64,000 nucleotides of DNA from positions 124,001-188,000 of the forward strand of contig JACKBV010000001.1 of NCBI GenBank assembly GCA_020634315.1, read 5' to 3'. The notes under the pieces were generated by a model. It saw nothing but the letters and a program-made list of their open reading frames with translations, was not told the DNA's origin and did not search any database. This DNA comes from Ardenticatenaceae bacterium (lineage in GTDB: Bacteria > Chloroflexota > Anaerolineae > Promineifilales > Promineifilaceae). This document shows positions 1 through 9,000 of this stretch, one piece after another. The translations under genes and the position numbers were made by a program. Position 1 is the stretch's first letter, and the number at the start of each line of letters is the position of its first letter.

Positions 1-2211
1 ATCACCGGCGTCGTCACCTACACCAATCCCTTCTTCACACTGGGCGTCGCCGCGCCAGTCGTCATTTTAGAAGACCAGGCCGGGTTTGTGGATCGCGACG
101 AAAACTACATCATGCCGGTCGCCTCCCAGGCCTTGGGGCAAATCACCTCCGATTTTTACACCTCCCCCTTTACTTACAGCCTGGCGCTGCCATTGGAGCC
201 ACAAGGCGCATGGCGCGATGTAGACAACGACGAGGACAGCGAAACCGGTGTGCAGGTTTTTGCCATTGCCTACTGGACAAACACCTTTGGCGACCCATTC
301 CTTGAAGAACGCGACCTGGGCGGCGGCGGTTGGTCAACAGCCTATGCCTCCACAGTCACCAGCAATGACCCGGAGAAAGAGCGTGAAATCAGCGGCGGCT
401 GGCTGCTGGTCTATGCCCTGGACGACCAACAAGGTTTTCCCAGTGACTTTGGCGAAGATGGGCTGCTTTTCAGTGATGACGATCCCCTGATCACCCTGCC
501 GACCGGTTATACACTGGTCAACCTCGACACCTCCCCCTTTACCTTTGATCGCTCGCGCCATCCACACATTGATTTGCTCGAGCCAGACAGCGCGGCTCTG
601 GTCGATTATTCAGACCTGGATTACAGCGACGCCTTCAACGCGCTGGTCGATCAACTCAGCAATGAATACGCCTTCACCGAATACAAAAACATTGATTGGG
701 AAGCCTTACGTGCAGAATTCGGCCCATTGTTTGTCACGGCCGATGCGACGAACGATGAGGACTTATACCTGCGTGCGCTGCGCGATTTTTCCTGGTCTAT
801 TCCCGATGGACACGTTGCCGGCCCCTTCTTGCAAGATGAGTTCTCCTACAACGCCGTGGGCGGCATCGGCATGGCTGTGCGCGAATTGGATGACGGTCGG
901 GTAATCGCCAATTTCATCCTGGAAGATGGCCCGGCAGCCAATGCAGGCATTGCATTAGGAGCGGAAATCCTGGCGCTCAATGGCACACCCATCAGCGAAG
1001 CCATTAGCGAGACCATCGCGTACACCGCTCCCTTCAGCACGGAACATGTGCGCCGCCTTAATCAACTCATTTTTGTCACGCGTTTCCCCTTGAACACGCC
1101 GGTTGCCGTTACTTACCAAAATCCGGGCAGCAGCAATGCGGCCACGGTCGCTTTAACGGCCGCTTTTGAACAAGACAGCTTTTACTTCGCCCTGGGCGAC
1201 CTGGTGCCGACCGGCTTTGAACTCCCCCTGGAATATGAGCTGCTCGACAGCGGCTACGCCTACGTCAAGGTTTACAGCTTCTCCGACAACGAACTGCTCA
1301 CCATCCAATTGTGGGAGCGGCTGATGCGCAATTTGCAAGACGAAGGCGTTCCTGGCTTGATTATCGACATGCGCGAAAATGGGGGTGGCAGCGGCTTCCT
1401 CGCCAGTTCGATGGCCGCTTACTTCTTCCAAGAAACGCTGCCCCTGGGTTACACCAGCTATTACGATAAGGAGCGCGGTGAATTTTACTTTGACCCCGAC
1501 AGCATGCAGGAATTCATCCTGCCGCCCGCAGAACTGCGCTATGATGGGCAGTTAGCCGTCATTGTGGGGCCAAACTGCGCCAGCGCCTGCGAATTTTTCA
1601 GCTATTACCTCACCTTGCAAGATCGAGCGGCAATTGTCGGCCATTACCCAACGGCCGGACTGGGCGGCAGTATTGATCAGGTCGCCATGCCGGAAGGTGA
1701 GACGTTTACCTTCACACAAGGCCGCGCCATGAATGCCGACGGTGAAATTCACATCGAGGGCAAGGGTGTCCCCCCCACTGTGCGTGTGCCGGTGACGGAA
1801 ACGGCCGTATTGGGCGAGGAAGATGTGCTGCTGGAAACGGCCGTTGCCTACCTTGACCAACTCTTTGGCGGCGGCGCAATTGACGGTGGCAGCATCGCCA
1901 TCGGTGATGCCATCAGCGGCGACATCACTCCTGGCTTGCGCATTCAATACACATTGGCATTGGCAACCGGCGACCAGGTTAATATCTACCTCTCCGGCAC
2001 CACAGCCGCTGGCGAAGAGCTGGACACCATGCTCTATGTCTATGACAGTGAGGGCACGGAGCTTGGCAACAACGATGACCTGGACGCAGACACGTTAGGC
2101 TCCGGTTTTGAGGGCGTAGAAGCGCCTTTTGACCTGACATTGATTTTGGAAGTCGCCACTTTTGGCGATTTGGGCCAGGGAACGTATACACTGCGAGTGG
2201 AACGGCCGTAA
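1..2211 (+). CDS. S41-family peptidase with PDZ-like and C-terminal PPC-like domains (5' partial)
   Basis: The frame is open from base 1, so the gene begins left of the window and a GTG at 88 is not needed as a start. At least 736 residues are visible (numbered from base 1). A helical N-terminal S41 part (about 205-275) leads into a PDZ-like segment (about 285-330, GGIGMAVREL...ILALNGTPI). The S41 core follows, with DMRENGGGSGF near 455 and GPNCASACEFF, where Ser at about 528 fits the nucleophile of tail-specific proteases. Residues about 635-735 look like a beta-rich pre-peptidase C-terminal (PPC) domain. S41 enzymes are serine proteases acting on periplasmic or extracellular proteins; the substrate here is unknown. 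Any signal peptide would lie outside the window. It is on the opposite strand from the PKS operon and shows no sign of belonging to it. Confidence 0.8.
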   Translation: MTGVVTYTNPFFTLGVAAPVVILEDQAGFVDRDENYIMPVASQALGQITSDFYTSPFTYSLALPLEPQGAWRDVDNDEDSETGVQVFAIAYWTNTFGDPFLEERDLGGGGWSTAYASTVTSNDPEKEREISGGWLLVYALDDQQGFPSDFGEDGLLFSDDDPLITLPTGYTLVNLDTSPFTFDRSRHPHIDLLEPDSAALVDYSDLDYSDAFNALVDQLSNEYAFTEYKNIDWEALRAEFGPLFVTADATNDEDLYLRALRDFSWSIPDGHVAGPFLQDEFSYNAVGGIGMAVRELDDGRVIANFILEDGPAANAGIALGAEILALNGTPISEAISETIAYTAPFSTEHVRRLNQLIFVTRFPLNTPVAVTYQNPGSSNAATVALTAAFEQDSFYFALGDLVPTGFELPLEYELLDSGYAYVKVYSFSDNELLTIQLWERLMRNLQDEGVPGLIIDMRENGGGSGFLASSMAAYFFQETLPLGYTSYYDKERGEFYFDPDSMQEFILPPAELRYDGQLAVIVGPNCASACEFFSYYLTLQDRAAIVGHYPTAGLGGSIDQVAMPEGETFTFTQGRAMNADGEIHIEGKGVPPTVRVPVTETAVLGEEDVLLETAVAYLDQLFGGGAIDGGSIAIGDAISGDITPGLRIQYTLALATGDQVNIYLSGTTAAGEELDTMLYVYDSEGTELGNNDDLDADTLGSGFEGVEAPFDLTLILEVATFGDLGQGTYTLRVERP

Positions 2212-2217
2212 CCCCCT

Positions 2218-2262
2218 TTCCACCTCTCTGCGCCTTTGCTCCTCGGCTCCTTTGCGTTAAAT
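2218..2262. repeat. Low-complexity intergenic element, possible dispersed repeat
   Basis: Just after the peptidase stop is a pyrimidine-rich stretch built from words such as CTGCGCCTTTG and CTCCTTTGCG. Very similar words occur inside PKS linkers at about 42812-42855 and 34960-35025. I see no gene in 2212-2399 apart from this element and the hairpin before the next gene. Confidence 0.35.
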
Positions 2263-2325
2263 TCTTTCCTTACATGTGAAGGAAACAACATGGGCGATTG
2301 CCCACCACGACAAATGAAAAACCAA

Positions 2326-2384
2326 CCTCCCGGAGGTTATCGGTGGAAGTTTATCGCATGAGATAAACCTCCGAGAGGCTTTTT
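2326..2384 (+). terminator. Strong hairpin with U-tract between the peptidase and the beta-solenoid gene
   Basis: CCTC (2326-2329) and CGGAGGTTATC (2331-2341) pair with GATAAACCTCCG (2362-2373) and GAGG (2375-2378), with one mismatch and one bulge. This gives a stem of about 15 bp, followed directly by CTTTTT (2379-2384). Two competing stems exist: GTTTATC (2349-2355) with GATAAAC (2362-2368), and CCTC (2368-2371) with GAGG (2375-2378). The U-tract ends 15 bases before the next ATG, so it is either the peptidase terminator or an attenuator in the leader of the next gene. Confidence 0.6.
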
Positions 2385-2399
2385 ACAGAGGATATCCCA

Positions 2400-3065
2400 A
2401 TGGAAGAAACAAACGGACAGATGCAAACAAATGACACGCCGCCAAATGGCGATCTCTATGCCGAAAGTGTCAGCATTCACCAAGGCGGCGCACGCGACAT
2501 CACGGCAAAAACAGTAGACATCACCCAAGGTGGCGCGAACAAAATCAAGGGCGACACTGTAACCATCCGGCAGGGTGGTGTGCAAGAAGTTTACGCGGAC
2601 GATGTTGTTGTGCGGCAAGGGGGCGTTGTACGCGCACAAAGTGAAAACCTGGAAACGAATCAAGCGGCTGTTATCTTTGCGACAACGAAAACGGCCGTTT
2701 TCCATTCATCCAGCGCCGTCAACATCATCAACAATGGCGATGCCGAGCTGCACCAATCAGGAGCACAGGTGCTGCTCGTGCGCGGCGACGCCCACCTCGA
2801 TCAAGGCCACAGCAAAGTGCTGCTATCTGGCGGTGACGTGACAATAGATCAATCGGGAACCGGTGTGCTGGCCGCGCGTACCGTACAGGCCAAAAACTGC
2901 GCCACCGTCCTGCTCATTGCCCAAAACGTCGAGGGAACCGTCAACACGAGCTTTGGCCCCCGCGAATCCGTCCTCTTTGGTATTGTCACCGGTATCGTCA
3001 CTGGCATCGTCGTTCTGGTGGGGAACATCTTCGGCAAACGCCTGCGCCGCTTACGCAAAAAATAG
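2400..3065 (+). CDS. Small beta-solenoid protein with C-terminal membrane anchor, unknown function
   Basis: A 221-residue protein I cannot assign to a named family. Residues about 22-185 are some ten degenerate repeats of 15-16 residues with the core V-x-I-x-Q-G-G (SIHQGG, DITQGG, TIRQGG, VVRQGG, later ELHQSG, TIDQSG). The regular spacing suggests a small parallel beta-solenoid, as in bactofilin-like or DUF342-like proteins. Near the C terminus a hydrophobic run (FGIVTGIVTGIVVLVGNIFG, about 193-212) is followed by a basic tail RLRRLRKK, so the protein is probably tail-anchored with the solenoid on one face of the membrane. There is no signal peptide. AGAGGA about 10 bases upstream is a plausible ribosome site for the ATG at 2400. 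It converges on the PKS operon and need not be related to it. Confidence 0.7.
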   Translation: MEETNGQMQTNDTPPNGDLYAESVSIHQGGARDITAKTVDITQGGANKIKGDTVTIRQGGVQEVYADDVVVRQGGVVRAQSENLETNQAAVIFATTKTAVFHSSSAVNIINNGDAELHQSGAQVLLVRGDAHLDQGHSKVLLSGGDVTIDQSGTGVLAARTVQAKNCATVLLIAQNVEGTVNTSFGPRESVLFGIVTGIVTGIVVLVGNIFGKRLRRLRKK

Positions 3066-3102
3066 CCAGACTGGTTCAGCCTGTCAGCTTGAACCGATCT
3101 GG
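3057..3102 (-). terminator. Intrinsic terminator of the PKS/NRPS operon
   Basis: CCAGA (3066-3070) and GGTTCA (3073-3078) pair with TGAACC (3090-3095) and TCTGG (3098-3102). Read on the minus strand the stem is followed three bases later by six U residues (AAAAAA at 3057-3062 on the plus strand). The hairpin overlaps the stop codon of the phosphopantetheinyl transferase and lies against the stop of the convergent plus-strand gene. Confidence 0.65.
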
Positions 3103-3837
3103 CGCTTGAAACTCAAACTGCGCCAACTGCCATGCGTGGTCGCGCACAATTAGCGCTGCCTTGTATTGTGGGTGCGGGTGCAGCGCCAGCAAACGCCAGC
3201 GGGCCGCCTCTGCCACATCTTCGGCCACATACACCAGCTTTGCTGCCTCCCCTGGCACAAATGTCACGTCAAATTGATGCAGCGGGTAGGACAACCCTTC
3301 TCCAATCGCCTTAATGAATGCCTCTTTGCGCGTCCAGCAATTGAAAAACGCTTCTTGCTGCTGCGCAGGCGATAGTTGGCAAAAAACGGCAAATTCGCGC
3401 GGCGAAAAATTAATGCGTGCAATATCCTTCGCATCCTGCAAATCACGGGCAAATTCAATATCCACCCCCAACACACGCCCCCAGCTAAAGGCAAACAGAG
3501 CCAACGTCTGCGAATGCGACACGTTGAAAGCAAACGTGGGGAATCCCATCGCTGCCGCCAGTTCTGGTTTGCCATGAGCAGTGTAAGTAAACTGGATGGA
3601 TTGTGGGGGCACAGCCAGGTAACGGCCGATTATCGTCCGCAGCACACCCCGCCCCACAATATACCGCCGTCGATCACGCTCAAAATAAAAGCGTGCGGCC
3701 CGTGCCTGCTCATCGGCCGCTAAAACATGCGCCAATTCGTCAACAACGCGCTGACCCGGCTCCAAATGCGCACGCCACACATGCACCGCATCAGGCGGCA
3801 AAGTTAAATCGACAGGGGGAGTTTGCCAGGCAGTCAT
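3076..3837 (-). CDS. Sfp-type 4'-phosphopantetheinyl transferase
   Basis: A 253-residue enzyme that would move the phosphopantetheine arm of coenzyme A onto the conserved Ser of the ACP and PCP domains, converting the megasynthases to their holo forms. The family motifs appear in order: HGKPEL (about 90), FNVSHS (about 103), the metal-binding GVDIE (about 123), FSPREFAVF (about 143) and FFNCWTRKEAFIKAIGEGL (about 163-181). Length and the two-lobed arrangement fit the Sfp class rather than the short AcpS class. GAGG lies 5-8 bases before the ATG. It is the last gene of the operon, 94 bases after the thioesterase. A dedicated activating enzyme for the cluster is the obvious reading, although it may also serve other carrier proteins. 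Confidence 0.93.
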   Translation of the reverse strand: MTAWQTPPVDLTLPPDAVHVWRAHLEPGQRVVDELAHVLAADEQARAARFYFERDRRRYIVGRGVLRTIIGRYLAVPPQSIQFTYTAHGKPELAAAMGFPTFAFNVSHSQTLALFAFSWGRVLGVDIEFARDLQDAKDIARINFSPREFAVFCQLSPAQQQEAFFNCWTRKEAFIKAIGEGLSYPLHQFDVTFVPGEAAKLVYVAEDVAEAARWRLLALHPHPQYKAALIVRDHAWQLAQFEFQAPDRFKLTG

Positions 3838-3931
3838 ACACGCCTCAAACCAAAATACGCCTTTGCCATTGCGCAGGGTTTACCTTTATTGCGCATTGCT
3901 CTCTGAATACGCCGAATCCCCAACCAGGCAT

Positions 3932-4675
3932 CTACCGCAAATACGGGATCAAATCACGCGCCACAGCTTGCAGCACTTCACGCTGCCGATCACGAATAAA
4001 AAAGTGGCCCCCGGCAAACATACGCAGCGTAAATGTGCTGGCCGTGTAATCGCGCCAGGCAGCCATATCAGCCTGATTAGCCTCTTTGTCTTCGCGTGCG
4101 CCAAATGCGGCGATAGGACAATTGAGCGGCACGCGCGTCGCATCCTGCACGTAGGTTTCCCACACGGCAAAATCGGCACGCAGGGTTGGCAGCATCATCT
4201 CCAACAACTCAGGATGGTCAAAGAACGCAGCCGGGCTGCCATCCAGGTTGCGAATACGATCAACAAACGTCGTTTCATCCGCCTGATGCACGTAGGGGAA
4301 ATGGGAGGGACGATGGGGCGCACGATACCCGGCCACAAACAGGTGTTCGGGCGGCACGCCTTCATCCTGCAACCGGTAGACCAGATTATAGGCCAGGAGT
4401 GCGCCCAGGCTGTGCCCGAAAAAGACGAAGGGGCGGTCGAGAAACGGCCGTATTCCCGCCAACGCACTCTCCACCAACGGTTCCATTTGTGTAAAACTCG
4501 CCTCGCGCAGCCGCACCTCGCGCCCCGGCAGGCGCATTGCACACACTTCTACCTCAGCTGGCAGCCCCTTCGGCCACTCTAGAAAGACCCCGGCACCCCC
4601 GCCTGAATAGGGAAAACAAAACAGGCGTAACCGTGCCGTTGCATTGGGCAACGGCCGTACCACCCACTCACTCAT
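3932..4675 (-). CDS. Type II (editing) thioesterase
   Basis: A 247-residue alpha/beta hydrolase of the GrsT/SrfAD type. It starts with the family hallmark LFCFPYSGGGAGVF (about 18-31). The nucleophile elbow is GHSLGA (Ser about 90), the acid is probably Asp in REDKEA (about 192), and the His is in AGGHFF (about 220). Type II thioesterases hydrolyse wrong or stalled acyl groups from ACP and PCP arms and so keep the line running. The ATG shares one base with the TAA of the terminal NRPS (TAATG), so the two are probably translationally coupled. This and the following transferase gene give a typical tail to a PKS/NRPS operon. The full motif set argues against a lone hydrolase of another kind. Confidence 0.93.
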   Translation of the reverse strand: MSEWVVRPLPNATARLRLFCFPYSGGGAGVFLEWPKGLPAEVEVCAMRLPGREVRLREASFTQMEPLVESALAGIRPFLDRPFVFFGHSLGALLAYNLVYRLQDEGVPPEHLFVAGYRAPHRPSHFPYVHQADETTFVDRIRNLDGSPAAFFDHPELLEMMLPTLRADFAVWETYVQDATRVPLNCPIAAFGAREDKEANQADMAAWRDYTASTFTLRMFAGGHFFIRDRQREVLQAVARDLIPYLR

Positions 4676-7600
4676 TATGATGCTCCCTCGTGTTCCTGAT
4701 AAGCCGCCGTCAGCACCGCCCGCAAATTAAACGCCAGGTGCCGCACATGTGGCTCTTTGAAAATACGCAAATGCGACCCCGGCACAACCGACACCTTCAC
4801 GCCGCCCTGCGCCAGCTTTCCCCAACCCATTTCAGGATCATGCGAACAAAGGAGACGCCCGCCTTTAGCACGCAGCAATGTCACCTCACCCAAATAAGGC
4901 TGCGGCACATAAGCATGCAACGCACGGTAATTCGACTCGATCACCCGGCGCACATGCTCTGGAAACTCGTCCGCACTGTCAATCAAATCGCCAGCCTGAT
5001 AGCCGACCTGTGCCCCGCGATGCAGTTTATTCCACGCCCACTTGCTCGTCGCACGCAGCTTCTTGCGTACACGTGCCAACATCTCATCCGGGCGCAAATA
5101 CAAGAAGTCCTGAAAACGATATGGCAAGTTAAGCAAAACATGGCCGATTAAGCGCAAATTCCAACGCACTTTCATGTAATCAGATTTTGCAGGCATGTGG
5201 TCTAAAATCGCCAACAGCGCCACAGTTTGCCCTTGCCCCACCAACTGACGCGCCATCTCATAAGCAACATTCGACCCATAAGAATAGCCGCCGATGTAAT
5301 AAGGGCCTTCAGGCTGCAACGTGCGTATCTCTCGGATGTAATGGGCAGCCATTTCTTCAACTGTGCCCAATGGCTCTTGCACGCCATCCAGTCCGCGCGA
5401 TTGCAATCCGTAAAAAGGCTGGTCTGGCCCAATGTAACGCGCCAGCGCGTCAAACCAATACACATCTCCCGTCACGCCATGCACACAGAAGAAGCGCGGC
5501 CGCTCTGAATTGACACGTGGATGAATTTCCACCAGTGAAGACCATGTTGACAGCCCCGTCTGCGCCTGGATCAGGTTTGCCAAATGGCGCACAGTCGCCT
5601 CTTGGAAAAGGCTGGTGAGCGGCAGATTGACGCCAAACTCCTGCTCGATGCGCACAAACAGGCGCACGGCCAACAAAGAATGGCCGCCTATTTCAAAGAA
5701 GTTATCTTTCGCGCCCACGGGATGCACACCCAACAGGTGCTCCCAAATGACAATCAATCGTTCTTCGATGTCATTGCGCGGGGTTGCATAGGAATCTTGT
5801 GTTTCCAAATTTCCCCAATCGGGGTCGGGCAATGCGCGTCGGTCGATTTTCCCATTAGGGGTCATGGGAATGGCCGACAGCAGCACAAATGCCGAGGGAA
5901 CCATGTACATGGGGAAACGATCGCGCAAAAAGTGACGCAAATCGGCCACGACCGGTTCTGGTTGACCCGGCTTGGGCACAATGTACGCAATTAAACGCAA
6001 ATGGCCGCTCGTTTCATCCGGTCGCGCAATGGTTAATGCTTGCTGCACACCGGGGAAATGCCCCAACACAGCATTAATTTCGCCCAATTCAACGCGAAAA
6101 CCGCGAACTTGAACTTGTTGATCGGCCCGACTAACAAACTCGACATTGCCGTCCGGGCGATAACGCCCCAAATCTCCGGTGCGGTAGAGGCGGTCGCCGG
6201 GGATATTGGTAAAAGTATTGGGCAAGAAACGATAGGCCGTTTGGGCGTCGTCTCCTTGGTAACGCAGCGCCAGATGATGGCTGCGCATGTGAATTTCTGC
6301 CACTTCGCCAATACCGGCAAGCTGACTGGCATTGTTCAGCAGTATAAGCTGCGCGTCTTTCACGCCACGCCCTAAAGGAACAATTTCTTTAGCACGCGAG
6401 GTGGTCAGTTCCTCCACGCTTTCTTCGATGATGTAATAACTGACGGCGCGTTGTGTTTCGGTGGAACCATAAAAGTTGACGACGGTTAGGTTGGGAGCCA
6501 GATTGCACAATCGGGCAACATCACGCCGGGTGAGAACATCACCAACAAAGAAGGCGCGGCGCAAACTGGGCATTGCCTGGGCTATACCATCGGTGGTAAC
6601 GGCCGTATCCGTGATCAACTGCCCCATTGCCGGTGTCAAGTTCGCCACCGTCACCCCCTGCTCGCGCATCCAATCCGCCAGCCAACCCGGCGAACCAATT
6701 TGCATCGGGTCTGGCGCACAAACCCGTGCGCCCACCCACAATGCCGTAAAAATATCGCGCTGCAAAGGATCATGCGCCAACCCAGACAACATGCTGAACC
6801 GGTCATCCTCCGTCAGGGCAAACGTCTCCGCCATCCAGGGGTAAAAATGCGTTAGCGAACCATGCCGCCCCATCGTCCCTTTCGGCTTACCAGTTGAACC
6901 CGACGTAAAAGACAACGAAGCAAAATCATCCGGGCCAACGACAATATCCGGTGGTTCAACGCTGTAATCCGCCAACAAACCCTGCTGCTCGGCTGCGCTT
7001 CGACCCGGCAGCACCATGCGGCAGGTGCAGTTCATCTCATCCAGCGCCTGTAACAATACAGCCGGAGGTTCGCCCGCCGCCTCTAGTTGAAGCCAACCGC
7101 GCGGTTTTGCCAGTTCCAGATAATCAATGAGCCGCGCCGGAGGATATGTTGGATCCAAAACCAGGAACGCAGCGCCCGCTTTCATCAACCCCATCAAAGC
7201 CCAAGGCAAGGAGGCGCTGCGATGCGAATAAATCGCCACCACATCTTGCGGCTGCACGCCCTGTTCACAAAGAAAATGCGCCAACTGGTTACTGCGCTGC
7301 TCCAACTCCTGATACGTCCAGGTCTCCTGCGCATCGACGACAGCTATTTGCTGCGGCATGCGCTGTGCATTGCGCGTCAACGCCACAGATGTTGGCCCAA
7401 ACCATTCAGCGCTCAATGGCTCCGTCGGATCAGGCAGTATGTCTTGCGCATGTGCCGTGACCAATGAATAGTTGTCTATCAATTCATCTGGATTGGCGAC
7501 AATTTGTGTCAACAAATATTCATACTGCTCGACCATTTCCACCATACGCGCTTCCTGGAAAAGATCAGCATTATACGAAAGCAGCAGCTTAATTTGCGGC

Positions 7601-8889
7601 CCGATTTCTGACACATACAAAGTCAAATCAAATTTTGAACCGAGTGTCGGGTTTGCCAACACCTCGCTGGTCACGCCCGGCAGTTGCAGCGCACCCTCGC
7701 TGAAATTGAGCATGTTAAAGAAAACCTGGAACAGGGGTGTGCGGCTTAAATCGCGCTCTGGCTTCAGTTCGTCCAGCAGCATCTCAAATGGCACATCCTG
7801 GTTGGCAAATGCGCCGAGGCTTGTCTCGCGCACGCGCTGCAACAATTCGCGAAAAGCGGGTTTGCCTGACAAATCTGTACGTAAAACGAGTGTGTTGAGG
7901 AAGAGGCCGATCAGGTTTTCGACTTCGGCCCGATTGCGACCGGCAATAGGCGACCCAACGATGATGTCATCTTGCCCGCTGTACCGATGCAAAAGCAGCT
8001 TGAAAGCGGCCAGCATGGTCATGAAGAGGGTGACGCCTTCGCGCTGGCATAATTTGTGAACGGCCGTTGACAGTTCCGCCGACAACAGCACCTCACGCTT
8101 CGCACCATGAAAAGATTGCACCGGCGGGCGTGGGAAATCGGTGGGCATCTCCAGGACAGGCAAATCGCCGCCCAGCTTCTCCTTCCAATATTCCAACTGC
8201 TGCTGCGCCTCGTCACCTTGCAGCCATTCTGTCTGCCACAATGCATAATCCGCATATTGGATAGGCAGCTCTGGCAATTTAGGCGCGTCACCGCTCAAAT
8301 ACGCTTCATAGCAAGCGGCCAATTCACGCCCAAAGACGGTGAATGACCAGCCATCCGAAGCAACATGATGCATGGTGACGGTGAGAATATGGTCTTCTGG
8401 GCCAAGACGCAGCAAATGTACACGAATAGGCCGGTCAAACTTGAGAGAAAAGGGCCAACGCGCTTCTTCTTCTTGGAGATGACAGGCATCGCGAAAGCGT
8501 TGGTCACTGGGAAAGTGTTCGAGATCAAGAACGGGGAGTGCAATGGTTTGTTGGGTGTTGATGATCTGTAATGGGTGCCCGTCAACGGCCGTATACGTTG
8601 TCCGCAGCGATTCATGCCGACTCAAAATCGTATTCAAACTATATTCCAGAGCCGGAATGTTAATCCACCCCTTCAATCGCATGGCCGCAGGCACATTATA
8701 GGTTGCATTTCCCGGCTCCAACTGGTCCAAAAACCAGAGTCGCTGTTGGGCATACGAAAGAGATACGGGGCCACTTCCCTGCCGCCGTGGAATCCGGTCA
8801 GCCGGTGCGGCATCCACACCCTCTTCGGCTAACAGCAATTCTAGTAACGCCAATCGGTCAGCAGATAAATCAACCTTGTTTTTACTCAT
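4675..8889 (-). CDS. Gene I: terminal NRPS module, C-A-PCP-TE, with Lys2-like A domain
   Basis: 1404 residues. An N-terminal helix (LSADRLALLELLLAEEG) precedes the condensation domain (about 40-470; LSYAQQRLWFLDQ, HHVASDG). The adenylation domain spans about 490-1015, with A3 LSFTSGSTGKPKG and A10 TPNGKIDRRALP. A4 reads AHDPLQRDIF and A5 FYGSTETQRAVSYY, unlike normal NRPS A domains but like aminoadipate reductase (Lys2). Aligning to GrsA by eye gives the code D-P-R-N-F-V-F-R-A-K, close to the Lys2 code DPRHFVMRAK as I remember it. A PCP (FFEIGGHSLLAV, about 1065) and a type I thioesterase (about 1130-1404; GGYSYGS, His in GSHLRIF) finish the protein. It should add the last residue and release the chain by hydrolysis or cyclisation. 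AGGA about 10 bases upstream supports the ATG. The substrate call is inference. Confidence 0.9.
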   Translation of the reverse strand: MSKNKVDLSADRLALLELLLAEEGVDAAPADRIPRRQGSGPVSLSYAQQRLWFLDQLEPGNATYNVPAAMRLKGWINIPALEYSLNTILSRHESLRTTYTAVDGHPLQIINTQQTIALPVLDLEHFPSDQRFRDACHLQEEEARWPFSLKFDRPIRVHLLRLGPEDHILTVTMHHVASDGWSFTVFGRELAACYEAYLSGDAPKLPELPIQYADYALWQTEWLQGDEAQQQLEYWKEKLGGDLPVLEMPTDFPRPPVQSFHGAKREVLLSAELSTAVHKLCQREGVTLFMTMLAAFKLLLHRYSGQDDIIVGSPIAGRNRAEVENLIGLFLNTLVLRTDLSGKPAFRELLQRVRETSLGAFANQDVPFEMLLDELKPERDLSRTPLFQVFFNMLNFSEGALQLPGVTSEVLANPTLGSKFDLTLYVSEIGPQIKLLLSYNADLFQEARMVEMVEQYEYLLTQIVANPDELIDNYSLVTAHAQDILPDPTEPLSAEWFGPTSVALTRNAQRMPQQIAVVDAQETWTYQELEQRSNQLAHFLCEQGVQPQDVVAIYSHRSASLPWALMGLMKAGAAFLVLDPTYPPARLIDYLELAKPRGWLQLEAAGEPPAVLLQALDEMNCTCRMVLPGRSAAEQQGLLADYSVEPPDIVVGPDDFASLSFTSGSTGKPKGTMGRHGSLTHFYPWMAETFALTEDDRFSMLSGLAHDPLQRDIFTALWVGARVCAPDPMQIGSPGWLADWMREQGVTVANLTPAMGQLITDTAVTTDGIAQAMPSLRRAFFVGDVLTRRDVARLCNLAPNLTVVNFYGSTETQRAVSYYIIEESVEELTTSRAKEIVPLGRGVKDAQLILLNNASQLAGIGEVAEIHMRSHHLALRYQGDDAQTAYRFLPNTFTNIPGDRLYRTGDLGRYRPDGNVEFVSRADQQVQVRGFRVELGEINAVLGHFPGVQQALTIARPDETSGHLRLIAYIVPKPGQPEPVVADLRHFLRDRFPMYMVPSAFVLLSAIPMTPNGKIDRRALPDPDWGNLETQDSYATPRNDIEERLIVIWEHLLGVHPVGAKDNFFEIGGHSLLAVRLFVRIEQEFGVNLPLTSLFQEATVRHLANLIQAQTGLSTWSSLVEIHPRVNSERPRFFCVHGVTGDVYWFDALARYIGPDQPFYGLQSRGLDGVQEPLGTVEEMAAHYIREIRTLQPEGPYYIGGYSYGSNVAYEMARQLVGQGQTVALLAILDHMPAKSDYMKVRWNLRLIGHVLLNLPYRFQDFLYLRPDEMLARVRKKLRATSKWAWNKLHRGAQVGYQAGDLIDSADEFPEHVRRVIESNYRALHAYVPQPYLGEVTLLRAKGGRLLCSHDPEMGWGKLAQGGVKVSVVPGSHLRIFKEPHVRHLAFNLRAVLTAAYQEHEGAS

Positions 8890-8903
8890 ACTTATATCCT
8901 GAA

Positions 8904-8939
8904 TAAGCGGCCAACCAGTAAGAATTGGGCGGCCGCTTA
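8904..8939 (-). repeat. Inverted repeat between genes H and I
   Basis: TAAGCGGCC (8904-8912) and GGCCGCTTA (8931-8939) form a perfect 9-bp stem around an 18-base loop in the 111-base gap between H and I. There is no U-tract on the minus strand, so it is more likely an mRNA processing or stability stem than a terminator. Confidence 0.4.
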
Positions 8940-9000
8940 CTTCAAGCCGTCCACACCATCACATCAACCTGCTTGCGGACGACCATTAAGGTTTCCTGGT

